NCBI GenBank assembly: GCA_013178165.1
Contig: JABLXG010000016.1
Span: 1 to 64,000 of the forward strand
DNA from: Anaerolineae bacterium
GTDB lineage: Bacteria > Chloroflexota > Anaerolineae > Aggregatilineales > Ch27
Direction: 5' to 3'
Length of the DNA: 64,000 bases
The notes below the pieces were generated by a model. The model did no database searches and had not been told where the DNA came from. It was given only the letters and a program-made list of their open reading frames with translations. Each line of letters starts with the position of its first letter. Positions within the stretch are counted from its first letter, which is position 1. Of the stretch, positions 26,962 through 35,897 are shown piece after piece. The position numbers were made by a program, and so were the translations under genes.

Positions 26962-28701
26962 TTAACCATCGTGACTACCCTCTGCTATGGCGCGGCAAAC
27001 CCGGACGACTTCGTCACGGTAGCGCTCCAGGGTGTCATCCACGATGCCCAGGGCGCGAATATGGCCGAAGGTCGGTTCGCGCATCGGGGCAAAGGTGAAG
27101 CCGCGCTCGTGAACGCCGGTGCTGACCGGGCCGGGCGCTCCTTCGGCAAGGTGTCCTAGCGCCCGTGCGTAACGGGTCAGCAGCTGCGGAAAACGATACT
27201 GCCGATCGACACCGAGCCAGCTCTGGTTAACCGGCAACAGGGCCAGCAGCGCATCCCACCAGCCCTCGCCAGCAATCAGCAGGCCCGGATGCCGCTGGTG
27301 CAACTCCGCAATCAACATCCGGTAGCCGTCGTAGAGGTTGTAGCGGGGATCGTTGAACCAGCAAGCGGATGTATCCAGGAAGACGCCCGGCACATTGTAG
27401 TCGTGTACTACCGCGCTGACCTGTTCCAGCAGATGCTGGCGAAAGACCGGCTCGCCAGGGTTCAGGAAGACCTGATCTTCCTCACCAAACCGATCGGTGT
27501 CCCAGTCCGGGCAATTCACCAGCTTGATGTACGAATCAGTGCGGCTGCGGAAGGCGGAACGCTCCCAGTCCGGGTAGACCTGAATGTTGGCCCCGTGCAT
27601 CCCGAACATGGGCATGACTTTGACGCCCAGTTCACGGGCTGTTTCTATGAGCTGGCGGAAGGCTGCCTCCCCGCCCAGGTCGGGGCCGGGTCGGTAATTG
27701 GGATAGGCGTAGTAGTAGCGTCCTTCCCAGCCGGGGATATAAGCCAGGATGTGCTCGCCGGGGATGTGCCGGGTGACGAAGCGCAGGGTTTCCGCCATCC
27801 GGGCGAAGGTGTTGAAGACATACCCCGTCCAGTGCTGGCCGTGCAGGTTCAGTACCAGCCGGATATCCCGCATCCAGGCCGGGACGTCTGGCCGGGTTTC
27901 CCAGCGTTGCAGGCCATAGGCGCTTTCAAGAAACGCCAGATGTCCCTCAAAGTCGGCTTCGACTTCCGCAAAGGTGTCGCATACGCGCAGGCGCATGTCG
28001 GGCGTATCGATCCGGTCGCCCCAGCGGGCAGCGTCTTCCTCAAAGATCAGTTCGACGATGGGTCGCTGGTGATTGTATGGCGGCTGGTGAACGTATAGCC
28101 GTTTGGCACGGACTTCCGGATCGCGGATGCTGACGCAGACAAACCCCTGGTCGTCGGTTTCGCCGGCGCAGGCCCAGGGCGTCAACCATTCCGGCCATGG
28201 ATAGCGCCAGCGCAGAGGCCGCAACGGCGTGGTTCGCCAGACCTCATTGGCTTCGCTGATCTGATCAGCCCCGAAACTGGCCTGGGTGGGCTGCGGGTTA
28301 TCTGCCTCGCGAGTTTCCCTGGCCGCCGAGGTGGGCTGCCACCAGCCCGCGGCCAGCGCCTTCTCCGGCAACCCCCGCAGCAACAGCTTGACGACCTTGA
28401 GCGGCTCGGTGTGCCGGGCGGAAATCCGCCAGTTCCACGCGCCATCCTGGCGGGTAAGGTAGACTTCGACGCGGCCATGGGCGCGTTGCTGTTGCCCGCC
28501 CCAGCTCAGCCCATCACATACCAGATGCAGGGATTGCCCATCCTCAGTAAGCCTGATCTGGGCCGGGGCCAGTCCGTACAGGTTGCGGGTCGTGAAAATC
28601 TGGACGCTCCACTGGGCGCCCGGCAGGCCCGGCAGGTCGAAGTACGGATCGCGGGGATCGTAACTGAGATCGTAAACAGTCACGGCCAGTCTTCTTTCCA
28701 C
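26962..28701 (-). CDS. Putative glycoside hydrolase (DUF6259-like TIM-barrel protein)
   Basis: A 579-residue protein without a signal peptide, hence probably intracellular. The first 240 residues look like a beta-sandwich with many aromatic residues. The second half resembles the TIM barrel of alpha-galactosidase-like hydrolases: HILAYIPGWEGRYYY, GVKVMPMFGMHG, then GVFLDTSACWF with a candidate nucleophilic Asp at the end of a barrel strand, and LLIAGEGWWD with a candidate acid Glu. The family assignment is from memory of DUF6259 proteins and is not certain. It sits between the LacI gene (12 bases away) and the binding-protein gene, so it should act on the imported sugar. Confidence 0.65.
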   Translation of the reverse strand: MERRLAVTVYDLSYDPRDPYFDLPGLPGAQWSVQIFTTRNLYGLAPAQIRLTEDGQSLHLVCDGLSWGGQQQRAHGRVEVYLTRQDGAWNWRISARHTEPLKVVKLLLRGLPEKALAAGWWQPTSAARETREADNPQPTQASFGADQISEANEVWRTTPLRPLRWRYPWPEWLTPWACAGETDDQGFVCVSIRDPEVRAKRLYVHQPPYNHQRPIVELIFEEDAARWGDRIDTPDMRLRVCDTFAEVEADFEGHLAFLESAYGLQRWETRPDVPAWMRDIRLVLNLHGQHWTGYVFNTFARMAETLRFVTRHIPGEHILAYIPGWEGRYYYAYPNYRPGPDLGGEAAFRQLIETARELGVKVMPMFGMHGANIQVYPDWERSAFRSRTDSYIKLVNCPDWDTDRFGEEDQVFLNPGEPVFRQHLLEQVSAVVHDYNVPGVFLDTSACWFNDPRYNLYDGYRMLIAELHQRHPGLLIAGEGWWDALLALLPVNQSWLGVDRQYRFPQLLTRYARALGHLAEGAPGPVSTGVHERGFTFAPMREPTFGHIRALGIVDDTLERYRDEVVRVCRAIAEGSHDG

Positions 28702-28713
28702 AGCGCCTGCCGG

Positions 28714-29751
28714 TCAATCCGGCGGCGCTCCACAGGAGAGACGCTTAACCAGCGTGCAGGGCACGCGGTGAATGACACGGTGGGGTGGTTCCCCCTGAAT
28801 GGCCTTTAGCAGCAGTTCGCCGGCCAGCGACCCCATTTCGTAAAGGGGCAGGGCGACGGTCGTCAGGGGCGGGCGTTGATAGCCGGAGAAGTAGCGGTTG
28901 TCAAAGCCGACAACCGCTACATCCTGCGGGATGCGCAGTCCGAGTTCGTGCAGGGCATCCAGTGCGCCGGCGGCCAGGCTATCACTGGCGCAGAAGATCG
29001 CGTCAGGCGGCTGCGGCAGCGCCATCAACTCGTGGGCCAGTTCGTAACCGCTCTGTTCGTTCCACTTGCCTGTTCGCACCAGTGCCGGGTCAAATGGGAT
29101 GCCGTGGTTTCTGAGGGCCTGCTGGTAGCCAATCAGGCGTTGCTGGCTGGCTTCGAAGTGCAGCGGCCCGTTGATGAACCCGATACGCCGCCTGCCCAGG
29201 TCCAGCAGGTGCCGGGTGCCCAGCGCTCCGCCGCCCAGGTCATCCGGGATGATGCAGGGCACGTCGACATCTCTGGTGTACTGATACAGGTAGACGACCG
29301 GCACGCGGCCTAGTTCCAGCGCTGGCGCGCCCCGTTCGCGGACCTTGTAACCGCTCATCAGGATGACGCCGCTGACCTGCTTGGCCAGCAGAACTTCCAG
29401 GTGAGCGCGTTCGCGGGACATTTCACCATAGCTATTGCAGAGAAAAACGCTGAACCCCTGGGTACTGGCCACTTCCTCGATGCTGCGCATCATGGCCATG
29501 GTGAAGACACCCTCAAGGTCGTCGGTGATCAACCCGATGGTCGCCGTGTGGCTCTTGCGCAGACTGCGGGCGATTACATTCGGGCGGTAGTTCAGCTTGT
29601 CGATCGCCGCCAGCACCCGTTGCCGTGTCTCTTCGCTGACATAGGGCACGTCATTGATGACTTTGGAGACGGTGGCCGGGGATACCTCAGCCAGCTGGGC
29701 GACATCGTGTATGGTGACGGCGTTGGCGGAACGCTTGCGACTCATGGTCAT
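28714..29751 (-). CDS. LacI-family transcriptional regulator
   Basis: A 345-residue repressor from ATG 29751. The longer frame to 29826 would extend across the promoter and is rejected. It has an N-terminal helix-turn-helix and hinge (TIHDVAQLAEVSPATVSKVI) and a sugar-sensing C-terminal domain. It is the first gene of the operon with the DUF6259-like hydrolase and CUT1 transporter, which it probably controls together with itself. Confidence 0.92.
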   Translation of the reverse strand: MTMSRKRSANAVTIHDVAQLAEVSPATVSKVINDVPYVSEETRQRVLAAIDKLNYRPNVIARSLRKSHTATIGLITDDLEGVFTMAMMRSIEEVASTQGFSVFLCNSYGEMSRERAHLEVLLAKQVSGVILMSGYKVRERGAPALELGRVPVVYLYQYTRDVDVPCIIPDDLGGGALGTRHLLDLGRRRIGFINGPLHFEASQQRLIGYQQALRNHGIPFDPALVRTGKWNEQSGYELAHELMALPQPPDAIFCASDSLAAGALDALHELGLRIPQDVAVVGFDNRYFSGYQRPPLTTVALPLYEMGSLAGELLLKAIQGEPPHRVIHRVPCTLVKRLSCGAPPD

Positions 29752-29793
29752 CTTCGCCAGGGAGGTTGAACCATAAATCGATTTACTATCTGT

Positions 29794-29822
29794 AGTGTAG
29801 GAAGATTTTGGTGTGATGTCAA
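29794..29822 (-). promoter_or_regulatory. Promoter of the second LacI-CUT1 operon
   Basis: On the minus strand a perfect TTGACA (29817-29822) is followed after 17 bases by TACACT (29794-29799). The lacI start codon is about 40 bases downstream. Its position rules out the upstream in-frame starts of the lacI frame. Confidence 0.75.
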
Positions 29823-29831
29823 GCAATTCGG

Positions 29832-29841
29832 AAAACGTTTT
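29832..29841. promoter_or_regulatory. Candidate LacI-family operator
   Basis: The perfect palindrome AAAACGTTTT with the central CG typical of LacI-family sites lies 9 bases upstream of the -35 box. A position upstream of -35 is less usual for a simple repressor, so it could also be one of a pair of sites or an activating site. Confidence 0.5.
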
Positions 29842-29925
29842 ATATTAGAGGTGTTGAGGGGGACACGGAGGGAGCCTTGCCAGGATTTCGCGGGTTGGTG
29901 CGCTGGGTACTGCCAGCATTCCCCA

Positions 29926-29974
29926 CAAAAACAAACGGCATCGCCTGCTGGCGATGCCGTCGGCGATGCCGTTT
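29926..29974 (-). terminator. Rho-independent terminator of the GntR-led operon
   Basis: Read on the minus strand, a stem of 11 bp with a 4-base loop (arms at 29935-29945 and 29950-29960) is followed by GTTTGTTTTTG. An extra copy of one arm (29962-29974) allows an alternative 13-bp stem. It lies 42 bases after the DUF362 stop codon. Confidence 0.85.
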
Positions 29975-30015
29975 TCAGTTGCGCCCGGCCTGACTTCCCC
30001 TGGCGGGCCTGCCAC

Positions 30016-31182
30016 CTACTTCGGCGCGGCTGGGATGTAGGTCACCCGCTTGAAGTCCGGCTCCCTGACCGGCATAACGTCGACCAGCGTGTACTCGCGA
30101 CTACCCAGACCCATGGCCTCGGCCATCGCCACCTGGGCGTATACGTCTTTGTATGGGCCGTGGATGTGCTGGAAGGGGTGGCCTTCCCGGGTGACGATCT
30201 CCATCATGCCCGGCAGGTTCTCCTCGATGATCGGCGTCTTGGCCAGCATATCCAGCGTGGCTTGCTCCAGCGCCACCAGATCGTCGGAGCCAAAGACGCC
30301 AGCGTCCGGCAACACCGGCAGGCCGGTGAATCCGAAGCAGTCGCATACCGGGGTCATCTGGGTCGCCAGGTTGATGAATACCGCCTGGCCTGGCTCGAAG
30401 GTATCCAGCACCAGCTTGGCCGCAATTACGCAGACTTCCAGGAAGGCCAGGAAGTTGCTGCGCTTGATCTCAAAGGCGCCCTTGGCGACGGCCTGGCAGC
30501 GCATGCACTGATTACACTGGTTGTAGTGCAGGTGCAACGCTCCGGGGTCTTGCTTGTCGTCCACAATTGCGCCATAGGGACAGGACTCTTTGATGGCGAT
30601 GCGGGTCGCCTCGTCCGGGCAAAGCTCCTTGTGGAAGTATGCGTCAAAATGGCAGGTGTCGTGCATCGCGCTGCGCGTCTTGCCGGCGAAGCAGCCCAGG
30701 GCTAAGTTTTTGAGGGCCGCACCCCAGCCTGAATCCGGGTGACCCTTGACATGCGCCAGGTCGATCAGGAAGTCGGCCTCCTTGATCGCGCCGCCCAGGA
30801 GGAATTCAGTCACGTTGCGGTAATGGTAGGGGATCCGCTCGACCCACTTCTCATCGAGGCCGGTGCTGGGATACAACGGACAACCCAGCGTTTCCGCCGT
30901 ATAGCCGCGGGTGTGTGCGTCCGCGACCGCGTGGGGCAGATCGGTGACAAACGGCTTACCGCCGCCATCCAGCACTGCCTGCACCACCCGCCGCACAAAG
31001 ACCGGATGCACCATAGAGTAACCGACATTGCCTCCCAGGTGCATCTTGATCGCCACGCGCTTGCCGCGCACCCGCTCGCGTAGCTTGAGTTGCTCCAGGA
31101 TGAGGTCCAGTTTGGCCGGTAGGGTTTCCGCGCTGTCCAGTTGTACCTGCCGGGGCGATCCCCAGTAAACGATGTTAGCCAT
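30016..31182 (-). CDS. DUF362-family iron-sulfur protein
   Basis: A 388-residue protein. The N-terminal two thirds match the DUF362 pattern: VAIKMHLGGNVGYSMVHP, then LIDLAHVKGHPDSGWGAALKNLALGC. A short ferredoxin-like insert carries cysteines in CPYGAI and CNQCMRCQAV (about residues 195-230), enough for one or two clusters. DUF362 proteins have no settled biochemical role. It is the last gene of the GntR-led sugar operon, 135 bases after the ceramidase-like gene. No signal peptide is seen. Confidence 0.85.
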   Translation of the reverse strand: MANIVYWGSPRQVQLDSAETLPAKLDLILEQLKLRERVRGKRVAIKMHLGGNVGYSMVHPVFVRRVVQAVLDGGGKPFVTDLPHAVADAHTRGYTAETLGCPLYPSTGLDEKWVERIPYHYRNVTEFLLGGAIKEADFLIDLAHVKGHPDSGWGAALKNLALGCFAGKTRSAMHDTCHFDAYFHKELCPDEATRIAIKESCPYGAIVDDKQDPGALHLHYNQCNQCMRCQAVAKGAFEIKRSNFLAFLEVCVIAAKLVLDTFEPGQAVFINLATQMTPVCDCFGFTGLPVLPDAGVFGSDDLVALEQATLDMLAKTPIIEENLPGMMEIVTREGHPFQHIHGPYKDVYAQVAMAEAMGLGSREYTLVDVMPVREPDFKRVTYIPAAPK

Positions 31183-31317
31183 GTAATCCCCCTTTTCCAG
31201 AAGCGTTATTGCTCAGAGTATCCCATGCCTGCTCCGATTCGGACAGGGGAATCTGTCAGGAATCTTTTGCGCCAGATCGCCTGACCGGATGTCGACTGGT
31301 TGGCTCTCAGCCAGGGG

Positions 31318-32616
31318 TCAGGCGCGTACCAGTGCCAGAGCTGACCTGACCAGCCGCTCGGCAATATCCGGCTGGAAGGGCGCGCCGCCGTAGACCGCTG
31401 CCGCCAGCCTGGCTGCATACCCTCCCCGCGCAAATTCACGGGCCGGAGGGATGTAGCCGACGATGCCATTAGCGTAGCAGGCCAGCAGGGTGTGCTCGAA
31501 CGGTGCCTCAGCGCGGATGGTCATGCCCTCAGCTGTGTAGACCTCGGCGGGGACAGCAAGCAGGACTCCCTGCTCGCCCAGGCAGAACGCCTGCAATTCC
31601 GCCTGGCTGTGGGCGGGCAGGTCGTTGGCGAGCAGGCGGCGTTCCAGGCTGCGGTAGTAACCCAGCCAGAAGCGCGGCATTTTCACCTCACCGGTGACTT
31701 CCTCAAACCGTTCCGGTTGCCTGCCAAGCTGCCGGGCTTCCGCCTGGAAATGGGCGATCTGCGCACGCACTTCTTCCAGTGAAGGCACCGCATAGGCCAT
31801 TTTCAGCGCACCCTGCCGCACCGCAATCCGGGGCGGCTCGACGGGAGTGGCCTTGCTGGCGGCGATCCACGCTGCTTCAGTCAGGCCCGCCCCGGCGGCA
31901 TCGACATCGTCGAACGTACCCTGGCCCCACACCTCCCGGTTGGTGACCGGATCGATGTCGCCGCAGGCGCCGTTGACGAACAGGACGACCGCGCCAGGAT
32001 AGCGCTGCGCCAGGTGCTGCCGGAGTGCGCCGGGATAATCCGCCGAAATGATCGGTTTTGGCCCCAGGATGACCGGGTGACAGGCATAATGCACCAGCAG
32101 CGCCAGTGGTTCCCCTGCGGCGCTTTCCACCCGCAGGACTTCCACCGTCGGGTCCACGACGCCGTCTCCGGTACGGTTCCAGGCCAGCGCCTCGTGGCGC
32201 CCCCGGCCAAAGCTCAGATGGGCGGGTTGCAGCTTGAGCGTTGCCGCCACAACCGCCCCGGCCAGATGCCGGGCGGCCATCCGCACGTAGCTGCGATCCG
32301 GCGATCCCCAGCTCTGGAACTGCTGGGTGGTGGGGGCAGTGTGGCTATGAATACAGGCGACCATCACCTGCGCCGGGGGAATACCTGTGCGCCTGTGGAC
32401 AAGCTGCCGCACCTGCCGGACAAATGCCTCTGACAGGGCGATCAGGTCGCAGGTTACGATGGCCACCCGCGTCTGGCCGTCATCCATGACCAATGCCTGG
32501 CCCATCAGGTGGTCGTGAATGTCGGTCGAGTAGCGCTGCAGGTTCGGCCCGTAACCCGCCAGTTCCACCCCGATCGGTGGCGTGATGCACACTTCTGCTG
32601 CGCCAGCTTTGAACAT
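31318..32616 (-). CDS. Neutral ceramidase N-terminal-domain-like hydrolase
   Basis: A 432-residue protein from ATG 32616, which has GGAGGGG just upstream. Motifs of the neutral/alkaline ceramidase zinc hydrolase domain are present: IHSHTAP with His90 and His92, HYACHPVILGP and NGACGDIDP. It has no signal peptide, unlike true secreted ceramidases, and lacks their C-terminal domain. The operon context (sugar kinase, transporter, DegT aminotransferase) suggests hydrolysis of an amide or ester on a sugar rather than of ceramide. A second, divergent paralogue lies at 39103-40380. Confidence 0.8.
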   Translation of the reverse strand: MFKAGAAEVCITPPIGVELAGYGPNLQRYSTDIHDHLMGQALVMDDGQTRVAIVTCDLIALSEAFVRQVRQLVHRRTGIPPAQVMVACIHSHTAPTTQQFQSWGSPDRSYVRMAARHLAGAVVAATLKLQPAHLSFGRGRHEALAWNRTGDGVVDPTVEVLRVESAAGEPLALLVHYACHPVILGPKPIISADYPGALRQHLAQRYPGAVVLFVNGACGDIDPVTNREVWGQGTFDDVDAAGAGLTEAAWIAASKATPVEPPRIAVRQGALKMAYAVPSLEEVRAQIAHFQAEARQLGRQPERFEEVTGEVKMPRFWLGYYRSLERRLLANDLPAHSQAELQAFCLGEQGVLLAVPAEVYTAEGMTIRAEAPFEHTLLACYANGIVGYIPPAREFARGGYAARLAAAVYGGAPFQPDIAERLVRSALALVRA

Positions 32617-32677
32617 GGTTCCCCTCCACATATGCGCTAACTGGGCGTTTCCGCCTGCTGGACGCTGGCCCGGCGCT

Positions 32678-33943
32678 TTACAACCCCAGATCCGCCGCTG
32701 CCTGGCGGAAGATGGCGATCAGGTGGTCGCAGGCTTCGTCGGTCAGGGCTGGCGGTACGCTCAGCAGGCTGGTGCGGCTGAACAGGTCGTCGGCCTGCTT
32801 CAGCGTGCCCCGTCCGTAGGTGTACCCGGCGGCAAAAGCGTTGGCAGGATCGGACCACGGCCGTCCGGCAGAATTGACGCCGCGCTTCTGGGTCAGGCTG
32901 ACGTTGTTGTAGTAGAGGTGCAGTCCCCACTCTGTCATGGGGATGTTGTTGATGCCCAGCGGGCCGGTGACCACGCCAGCGGCGCGAGTCGCCGCGACCA
33001 TCCGCTGGCAGGTTTCTGCATCAGGCCAGATCAGCAACACGAACGGCCCGCTGTCGCCTGCCGGGTCAAGTACGCGGCGGGGCCGCAGGCCAGCAATGCC
33101 GGCAAGGCCAGCATACAGTCGATGGTTCAACCGGCGCATGGCTGCTGTGATTGTGTCCAGCTTGCGCTCCTGGGCCACCAGCATCGCCGCACTCAGTTCA
33201 TTCATGCGGCTACCCTGACCCCACAGCTGGTATTCCGGCTGGTCGGTAACCAGTCGGCCCTGCGCGTTGCGCGGGTAGCCCAGATCATGGAATGCCACCG
33301 CCCGATCATAGAGGATTGGATCATCGCACACGATCATCCCGCCTTCTCCGGCGGTCATGTTTTTGTTGAGCTGGAAGCTGAAGATCGCCATGTCGCCAAA
33401 ACTGCCCAGTGGTCGCCCGCGGAAGGACGCGCCATTGGCCTGGGCAGTATCTTCCAGGACAAGCAGGTTATGGGCATGGGCGATCTCGACCACCCGATCG
33501 ATATGGCCGGTCGTGCCGCTCATGTTGATCGCCATCACGACTTTAGAGTGCGGGGTGATCTTGCGCTCCAGGTCGTCAGGGTCCATGAAAAAGGTGTCAT
33601 CGATATCGACCAGACGAGGGATAGCCCCGGCGCGTACCACCGCAGAGATGCACGATACCCACAGATAGCCCGGCAGGAGTACCTCGTCGCCGGGGCCGAC
33701 ATCCATAGCGCTCAGGGCAATCGACAGGGCTGCCGTGCCACTGTTGACCGCCAGGGCGTGGGCGCGTCCCAGCCGCTTGCGGTAGGCATCTTCAAGCTGG
33801 TCGACGTAATGCTGCAGGTCAGGCCCATAGAAGCGGAAAGGGCTGCGGGCCAGCAGCACTCTGGTGACCGCCTCGATTTCCTCTTCGCCAATGTAGTAGC
33901 TGCCGGGCCATTCGTAAGGAAGGAGGGGTGACTTTTCGGACAT
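32678..33943 (-). CDS. DegT/DnrJ/EryC1/StrS-family PLP aminotransferase
   Basis: Sugar aminotransferases of this family transfer an amino group to a keto-sugar, often for cyclitol or aminosugar pathways. The 421 residues show NSGTAAL (67-73) for phosphate binding, EDTAQA (164-169) and the PLP lysine Lys194 in QLNKNMTAGEGG. The N-terminal motif WPGSYYIGEEEIEAV is typical. Here it is encoded with a CUT1 importer and a sugar kinase rather than in a biosynthetic cluster, so a catabolic role on an amino-cyclitol or amino-sugar is possible. Confidence 0.9.
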   Translation of the reverse strand: MSEKSPLLPYEWPGSYYIGEEEIEAVTRVLLARSPFRFYGPDLQHYVDQLEDAYRKRLGRAHALAVNSGTAALSIALSAMDVGPGDEVLLPGYLWVSCISAVVRAGAIPRLVDIDDTFFMDPDDLERKITPHSKVVMAINMSGTTGHIDRVVEIAHAHNLLVLEDTAQANGASFRGRPLGSFGDMAIFSFQLNKNMTAGEGGMIVCDDPILYDRAVAFHDLGYPRNAQGRLVTDQPEYQLWGQGSRMNELSAAMLVAQERKLDTITAAMRRLNHRLYAGLAGIAGLRPRRVLDPAGDSGPFVLLIWPDAETCQRMVAATRAAGVVTGPLGINNIPMTEWGLHLYYNNVSLTQKRGVNSAGRPWSDPANAFAAGYTYGRGTLKQADDLFSRTSLLSVPPALTDEACDHLIAIFRQAAADLGL

Positions 33944-33971
33944 CGCTAGGGAACCTCTGATGGTAGGCCGG

Positions 33972-34880
33972 TTAACCTTTTAGACCGGAGAGCACAAAAC
34001 CCTCGATGAAATAGCGCTGGAAGAAGATGAACAGGACCAGGATCGGCAGGGTAGCCAGGGTGGAAACGGCCATAGCGACGGCCCACTGGGGCTGTGCGGA
34101 ATGGGGCTGGGTGAAAACCGTGATGCCCACGGGCACCGTGGTGATCGCCTCACTCTTGATCACGATCAGGGGCCAGAGAAAGTTGTTCCAGCTGAAGAGG
34201 AAGATGATCACCGCCAGGCTGGCCGACGCCGATGACAGCAGGGGGAAGACAATTTGCCAGAAGATCCGCACCTCGCTGGCCCCGTCCATGCGGGCTGCAT
34301 CCAGTAATTCGTTCGGGATGGCGTAGGCAAACTGGCGCATCATGAAGACGCCAAAGGCGTTCATGATTCCGGGGATGATCAGGCCGGCATAGGTGTCGTC
34401 CCAGCCCATGGAGTGAATCTGAATGAACAGCGGAACCAGCAGGATCTGGAAGGGCACCATGATCGTGCTGAGTACGAACAGGAAGCACAACCGCTTGCCC
34501 GGAAAATCAAACTTGGCGAACCCGTACCCTGCCAGTGCTGAGAAGATCACCGTCACGACGACGTCGATGCCTGCCATCAGGAAGCTGTTGAAGAAGTAGC
34601 GGGCGAGGGGAATCTCGGCGAAGGCTCGCTGGAAGTTGGTCAGCCCCTGGAAGTCCTGCGGGACCCAGTGCACCGGCGAGGCGAGCACCTCCTGATCCGC
34701 CTTGAAGCTGCTGCTGACCATGAAGTACAGCGGCAGCGCGAATACCGCGGCCACGAAGATCGCCAATAACACCAGCAGGATACGCTGCGGGTGCCGCCGG
34801 AGATCATCCCACCAGTGCGCGAGCCGCAGGGAAAGCGTTGGTTGGGACGAAAGCGTTGCGACGGGGGTCAGTCTGGTCAT
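33972..34880 (-). CDS. CUT1 sugar ABC transporter permease, MalG type
   Basis: A 302-residue membrane subunit from ATG 34880, with AGGAG upstream; the TTG at 34901 is rejected because it lies inside the previous gene. It has six hydrophobic segments, and the EAA loop reads DAARMDGASEVRIFWQIVFP. It lies 13 bases after the MalF-type gene and 28 bases before the DegT-family gene. Confidence 0.9.
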   Translation of the reverse strand: MTRLTPVATLSSQPTLSLRLAHWWDDLRRHPQRILLVLLAIFVAAVFALPLYFMVSSSFKADQEVLASPVHWVPQDFQGLTNFQRAFAEIPLARYFFNSFLMAGIDVVVTVIFSALAGYGFAKFDFPGKRLCFLFVLSTIMVPFQILLVPLFIQIHSMGWDDTYAGLIIPGIMNAFGVFMMRQFAYAIPNELLDAARMDGASEVRIFWQIVFPLLSSASASLAVIIFLFSWNNFLWPLIVIKSEAITTVPVGITVFTQPHSAQPQWAVAMAVSTLATLPILVLFIFFQRYFIEGFVLSGLKG

Positions 34881-34893
34881 AATCCTTGTGCTC

Positions 34894-35808
34894 CTACTCA
34901 AGTGAGTACTGCTCGCCCCGGCTCAAACCCAGCTGGAGGACGGTTACCAGCAGGATCATAGCGAAGAGCACTACCGAGACCGCTGCAGCGTCGCCCATGC
35001 GGTAGAACTGGAACCCGTATTTCCAGATCAGCAAGCCCATCGTGGTATTGACGTCAATCGGTCCACCGCGCCCTGGCGATATGGCCCATTGCAGGGTAAA
35101 TGCCTGAAAAGCGTTGATCGAGGATATCGCTGCCACAAATACAGCCGTCGGACGCAACAGTGGTAGCTCCACGTGCAGGAATGACTGAACCCGGTTTGCC
35201 CCGTCGACCAGCGCTGCGTCACGTAGCTCGCTTGGGATTCCCGTCAGTCCGGCCAGCCAGATCAGCATATAGAAAGGGATAGTTGTCCAGTCGTTGATGA
35301 TAATCATCGAGATGGGCGACAGGTCAGGTCTGCTCAGCCAGTTGACTTCCCCCAGCCCGGTGAAGGGCCGGGTCAACTGCGTCAACAGCCCGTTGGGTTG
35401 CATCAGGATTCGCCACACGATCGCCACAACGATCAGGGACGGCAGCACTGGCGTGAAGAACAACGTTTTGGTGAATTCGCGACCCGGAAAGCGCTGGTAG
35501 AACAACAGCGCGGCCAGCAACGATAGCACCCAGACCGGGACCGTGGTGCCAACCACATACCCCATGGTGACGCTCAACGACTTTAGAAACAGCCGGTCCT
35601 TCAGCAGGTCCTGGTAATTCTGCAGCCCGACCCAGACCGGCGGGCGCAGCAGGGTGAAATCGGTCAGGCTGAACAGCAGACCGCTGACGATGGGGTATAG
35701 GAAAAAGATGATGAAGAAGATCACCGTGGGCAGTACGAAGATCAACCCCCAGACCTGCCGCCGCTGGACGGAAGAACCTCTACCCAGGCTACGTAACGCT
35801 GAGAACAA
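34894..35808 (-). CDS. CUT1 sugar ABC transporter permease, MalF type (TTG start)
   Basis: A 304-residue membrane subunit. The frame runs up to 35889, but the upstream part crosses the intercistronic hairpin. TTG 35808 is chosen because GGGAGAG lies 6 bases before it. The first membrane segment is VWGLIFVLPTVIFFIIFFLY. The EAA loop reads RDAALVDGANRVQSFLHVEL. Confidence 0.85.
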   Translation of the reverse strand: MFSALRSLGRGSSVQRRQVWGLIFVLPTVIFFIIFFLYPIVSGLLFSLTDFTLLRPPVWVGLQNYQDLLKDRLFLKSLSVTMGYVVGTTVPVWVLSLLAALLFYQRFPGREFTKTLFFTPVLPSLIVVAIVWRILMQPNGLLTQLTRPFTGLGEVNWLSRPDLSPISMIIINDWTTIPFYMLIWLAGLTGIPSELRDAALVDGANRVQSFLHVELPLLRPTAVFVAAISSINAFQAFTLQWAISPGRGGPIDVNTTMGLLIWKYGFQFYRMGDAAAVSVVLFAMILLVTVLQLGLSRGEQYSLE

Positions 35809-35854
35809 GGTACTCTCTCCCTGAATAATGCCGAGCGTTGTGTCCGGAACAAGG

Positions 35855-35882
35855 CCGGGGGTGGGCGGTAGCCCACCCCCGG
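35855..35882 (-). other. Intercistronic hairpin between binding protein and permease
   Basis: A perfect 12-bp GC-rich inverted repeat (35855-35866 with 35871-35882) with the loop GGTA lies 15 bases after the binding-protein stop. No T-run follows. It occupies the same place as the hairpins of the other CUT1 operons. Confidence 0.65.
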
Positions 35883-35897
35883 CAAACACGGCATCGA

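Noticed and set aside
32582-33931. Plus-strand open frame of 449 codons
   Set aside because: It is antisense to the DegT-family aminotransferase gene, whose motifs and catalytic lysine are clear.
35809-35889. Longer start for the MalF-type permease in the third CUT1 operon
   Set aside because: The extra 27 codons translate the intercistronic hairpin and lack a membrane-protein N-terminus, whereas TTG 35808 has a good ribosome site.
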